Shown: piece by piece, positions 23,066 to 25,107 of the stretch
Numbering within the stretch: position 1 is the first letter of the stretch
Layout of the letters: each line of letters begins with the position of its first letter
Assembly: GCA_043820045.1 (NCBI GenBank)
Contig: JBDREF010000202.1
Coordinates: 1 to 25,107 of the forward strand
Source of the DNA: JBDREF01 sp043820045
Lineage (GTDB): Bacteria > Planctomycetota > Phycisphaerae > Sedimentisphaerales > Anaerobacaceae
Direction: 5' to 3'
DNA length: 25,107 bases
Translations under genes and position numbers: made by a program
Notes under the pieces: model-generated
Seen by the model: only the letters and a program-made list of their open reading frames with translations
What the model was told of the DNA's origin: nothing
Databases searched by the model: none

Positions 23066-25107
23066 ATGCCCAGGACGAAGCTCTTATCGGGACACGCACG
23101 ATTTGCCGGGGCTTGGCCCCAGGGACTATTGCTGCTTCTGGCGCTGGGAGCAGGTTCTCTTGTTCTTGGCCGGGAGGTCATGCCGAATTCGAGCAGGGAG
23201 TGCGCGATCTGCCACATCCGATGGGTTCGGGCCTTCGAGCGAAACGGTACGCAGGGCGACCGCATGGAGGACGTTCTCGAACGTCAGGCCGGCAGCGGAG
23301 ATATGTGCTTGTCCTGCCACGACGGTTCTGTGGTTGATTCGCGCTTCAAGGTCTGGTCAACCCGCCATCACACCACCGATTCGGTACCCTCTGCGGCGGT
23401 CAGAATTCCGACGGAAACATTTCCACTCGATTCCAAGGGTCGTATGACGTGCGCCACATGCCATACTGCGCACGCCGTACCGGACAGTTCCGATCTGAAG
23501 ACCGTCATTTTTCTCCGCAAGCCGAATGTCGATTCATCAATCTGTCTGGCCTGCCACCCGGAGCATGCGCAGAAAAACGACTTCCAGCACCCTCTGGGAG
23601 AAGCAGACTTCGCGATACCGCAGGAAATACTGGCCGCCGGCGGCAAGACTTCAGCCGACGGCCGGACGGTAATCTGCCAAACCTGCCACGAACCGCACGG
23701 GGCAAGAAACGCATGGATGCTGGTTCTTCCCCCGTCAAAGCTTTGCATCGCCTGCCACACCGACAAGAGCCCTGAGACCGCTCCTCCTGCCGGCGCTCCG
23801 GTGCACCGTATCGGCCATGCGTATCCCGGTTTTGAGCCGCCGGTCGATCTGTTGGATGAGAGGGCCACCTTTGGCTCGGACGGTGAGCTGTCGTGTCTAT
23901 CCTGTCACCGCCTCCACGAGGCTTCCGGGGCCAAGCCTCTGCTGATTCGCAAGAACGAAGACAGCTCGCTCTGTCTGGACTGTCACAAGAAGGAAAGAGC
24001 GATTCTCGAATCCCGTCACGATCTACGCTTCAGCTCTCCGGAGACCAGAAATGCCGGCGGCCAGACCGCATCGCAATCCGGTCCCTGCGGCGCCTGCCAC
24101 CGCATCCACGGCTGGGCACGGGACGTTCCGGAAACGAACCGGCCCCACAGTTCCGGATGCATGGAGTGTCATCAGTCCGGCGGGCCGGGGAATGTCAATC
24201 GGCCCTATTTTGACGCACACACCGTGGGAAATCCTGTGCCGGAAAACATGCCTGAGCAACTGCCTCTGGATGAAGCCACCGGGAGCATTGGCTGCTTGAC
24301 CTGCCACGATCCGCATAGTCCCCGCTCCTCGGAAGCCGAGGCTGTGGACCAAGGAGAATCTCGTATTCACGAACCGCGTTCGTTCTTGCGACAAGATGGC
24401 TCCCATCTATGTGTTCTCTGTCACGACAAGCTCACGGATCTGCCCGGCCAGCCGCACGATCCCAACGCGTTTGCCCCGGAGGTTCGTGATATGCTCGCCG
24501 TGCATCCTTCCGTCGGGCCCTGCCGGGTCTGTCACACGACCCACAATGCCCAGGGGCCTCACCTATGGGCTCACAAACCGGCGACCACCGCGGGTCAAAT
24601 CGCCGATCTCTGCGGTTCCTGTCACGAGGGCAGGATGGGCGCACAAGGTTCCGTGCACGACCCCGGAGCGGGCGAGTGGGCTCAGGAGCTTGGCTTTGTC
24701 TCCAAAGGCTCATGCATCGACTGCCACCCGGTCCACGATCCGAATGAGGAGGGAGGCATCTGGGGTGCTATTCCGGGTCAGGCTGTTCTGCCGCAGTCTT
24801 GCGAAACCTGCCACCGAGAAGGTGCGCCGGGCAAAGCCATGGAAACGGCACACATGGGAAAGACGCTCGGTATCGAGCTGGACAATCTACCGGACAACAT
24901 GGAACTGGGGTCCGACAGGAAGATTGTGTGTACTACGTGTCACGATATCCACCAGAAAGAGCAAACCTCGAAATTACTCGTAGCTCCGATTCCCGACCTA
25001 TGCGGAATTTGTCACGAGGGCAAGCTGGGCATACAATACTCCGTGCACGACACAGGGATAGCCGACTGGGCAAAGGAACTTGGCTTAGTCTCCGGGGGTT
25101 TCTGCAT
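23066..25107 (+). CDS. giant multihaem c-type cytochrome, at least 18 haems (3' truncated by window)
   Basis: A single frame runs from ATG 23066 to the window edge with no stop (680 codons so far). A signal peptide (GLLLLLALGAGSLVLG, about residues 21-36) is followed by 18 CXXCH motifs. Their cysteines are at 46, 81, 129, 160, 204, 227, 277, 303, 341, 365, 410, 449, 486, 516, 550, 579, 622 and 646; Cys680 begins a nineteenth. Many are followed by a second His, as in HEPHG, HDPHS and HTTHN, the doubled-CXXCH style of cytochrome c3-like domains. Residues 516-550 and 646-680 are clearly repeated with a 130-residue period. GGAGTGA ends about 6-8 bases before the ATG, and the NHL gene stops 6 bases earlier. 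An outer-surface or periplasmic electron wire is inferred. The haem content argues strongly against overlapping frames in this interval. Confidence 0.92.
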   Translation, partial: MPRTKLLSGHARFAGAWPQGLLLLLALGAGSLVLGREVMPNSSRECAICHIRWVRAFERNGTQGDRMEDVLERQAGSGDMCLSCHDGSVVDSRFKVWSTRHHTTDSVPSAAVRIPTETFPLDSKGRMTCATCHTAHAVPDSSDLKTVIFLRKPNVDSSICLACHPEHAQKNDFQHPLGEADFAIPQEILAAGGKTSADGRTVICQTCHEPHGARNAWMLVLPPSKLCIACHTDKSPETAPPAGAPVHRIGHAYPGFEPPVDLLDERATFGSDGELSCLSCHRLHEASGAKPLLIRKNEDSSLCLDCHKKERAILESRHDLRFSSPETRNAGGQTASQSGPCGACHRIHGWARDVPETNRPHSSGCMECHQSGGPGNVNRPYFDAHTVGNPVPENMPEQLPLDEATGSIGCLTCHDPHSPRSSEAEAVDQGESRIHEPRSFLRQDGSHLCVLCHDKLTDLPGQPHDPNAFAPEVRDMLAVHPSVGPCRVCHTTHNAQGPHLWAHKPATTAGQIADLCGSCHEGRMGAQGSVHDPGAGEWAQELGFVSKGSCIDCHPVHDPNEEGGIWGAIPGQAVLPQSCETCHREGAPGKAMETAHMGKTLGIELDNLPDNMELGSDRKIVCTTCHDIHQKEQTSKLLVAPIPDLCGICHEGKLGIQYSVHDTGIADWAKELGLVSGGFC

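Noticed and set aside
23056..23447. Short plus-strand frames starting at 23056 and 23103
   Set aside because: They overlap the start of the giant cytochrome in other phases and lack signal peptide and haem motifs, whereas the 23066 frame has both.
24396..24983. 195-residue plus-strand frame near the right end
   Set aside because: It is out of phase with the giant cytochrome, whose frame gives six regular CXXCH motifs with cysteines inside the same interval (486 to 622). The alternative translation is Arg/Ser/Thr-rich with no motif.
1..25107. CRISPR arrays, tRNA or rRNA genes, insertion sequences, attachment sites
   Set aside because: I saw no repeat-spacer pattern, transposase, terminal repeats or cloverleaf sequence on either strand. 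A short tRNA missed by eye cannot be fully excluded; tRNAscan-SE would settle it.

Overview
The window reads as chromosomal DNA of an anaerobic or facultative Gram-negative bacterium. A PVC-group organism is my best guess, most likely Planctomycetota of the Phycisphaerae type. This rests on the combination of a Tad pilus locus with OmpA-like and TPR lipoproteins, a Tat-exported sugar-isomerase-fold protein, a bacterial V/A-type ATPase and large multihaem cytochromes. No single gene proves it and no rRNA or tRNA is present. Every supported gene is on the + strand, in three dense blocks.

Block 1 (1-6438) is the distal part of a Tad/Flp pilus operon. It holds the C-terminus of the outer-membrane secretin (CpaC/RcpA), the localisation ATPase-like CpaE/TadZ, the motor ATPase CpaF/TadA, the platform proteins TadB and TadC, an OmpA-like lipoprotein and a TadD-type TPR lipoprotein. 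Pilin, prepilin peptidase and CpaB are not seen and probably lie upstream. A solitary Tat-signal xylose-isomerase-like TIM-barrel protein (6828-7820) follows behind its own plausible promoter.

Block 2 (8299-17951) is a complete V/A-type ATPase operon in the order H/G-C-I-K-F-E-A-B-D. Most genes are overlapping or nearly touching. Two regulator-like genes are appended: a universal stress protein that overlaps the end of subunit D by 8 bases, and a PTS IIA (fructose/Ntr family) protein. Together these suggest an ion-pumping or ATP-making machine with co-made regulatory partners.

Block 3 (18156-25107 and beyond) starts with a full-consensus sigma-54 promoter and a leader ending in an intrinsic-terminator-like hairpin. 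It then encodes an octahaem c-type cytochrome, a fusion of a multihaem domain with a four-helix b-type cytochrome (614 aa), a membrane-anchored trihaem cytochrome, a six-bladed NHL propeller protein and a giant cytochrome. The giant cytochrome has at least 18 CXXCH motifs and runs off the end of the window. It is one open frame from 23066 to 25107 without a stop, so simple ORF listings that need a stop codon miss it. The block looks like a quinol-linked electron-export route from membrane to periplasm or cell surface, switched on by an enhancer-binding protein. It is the best candidate here for an undescribed system.
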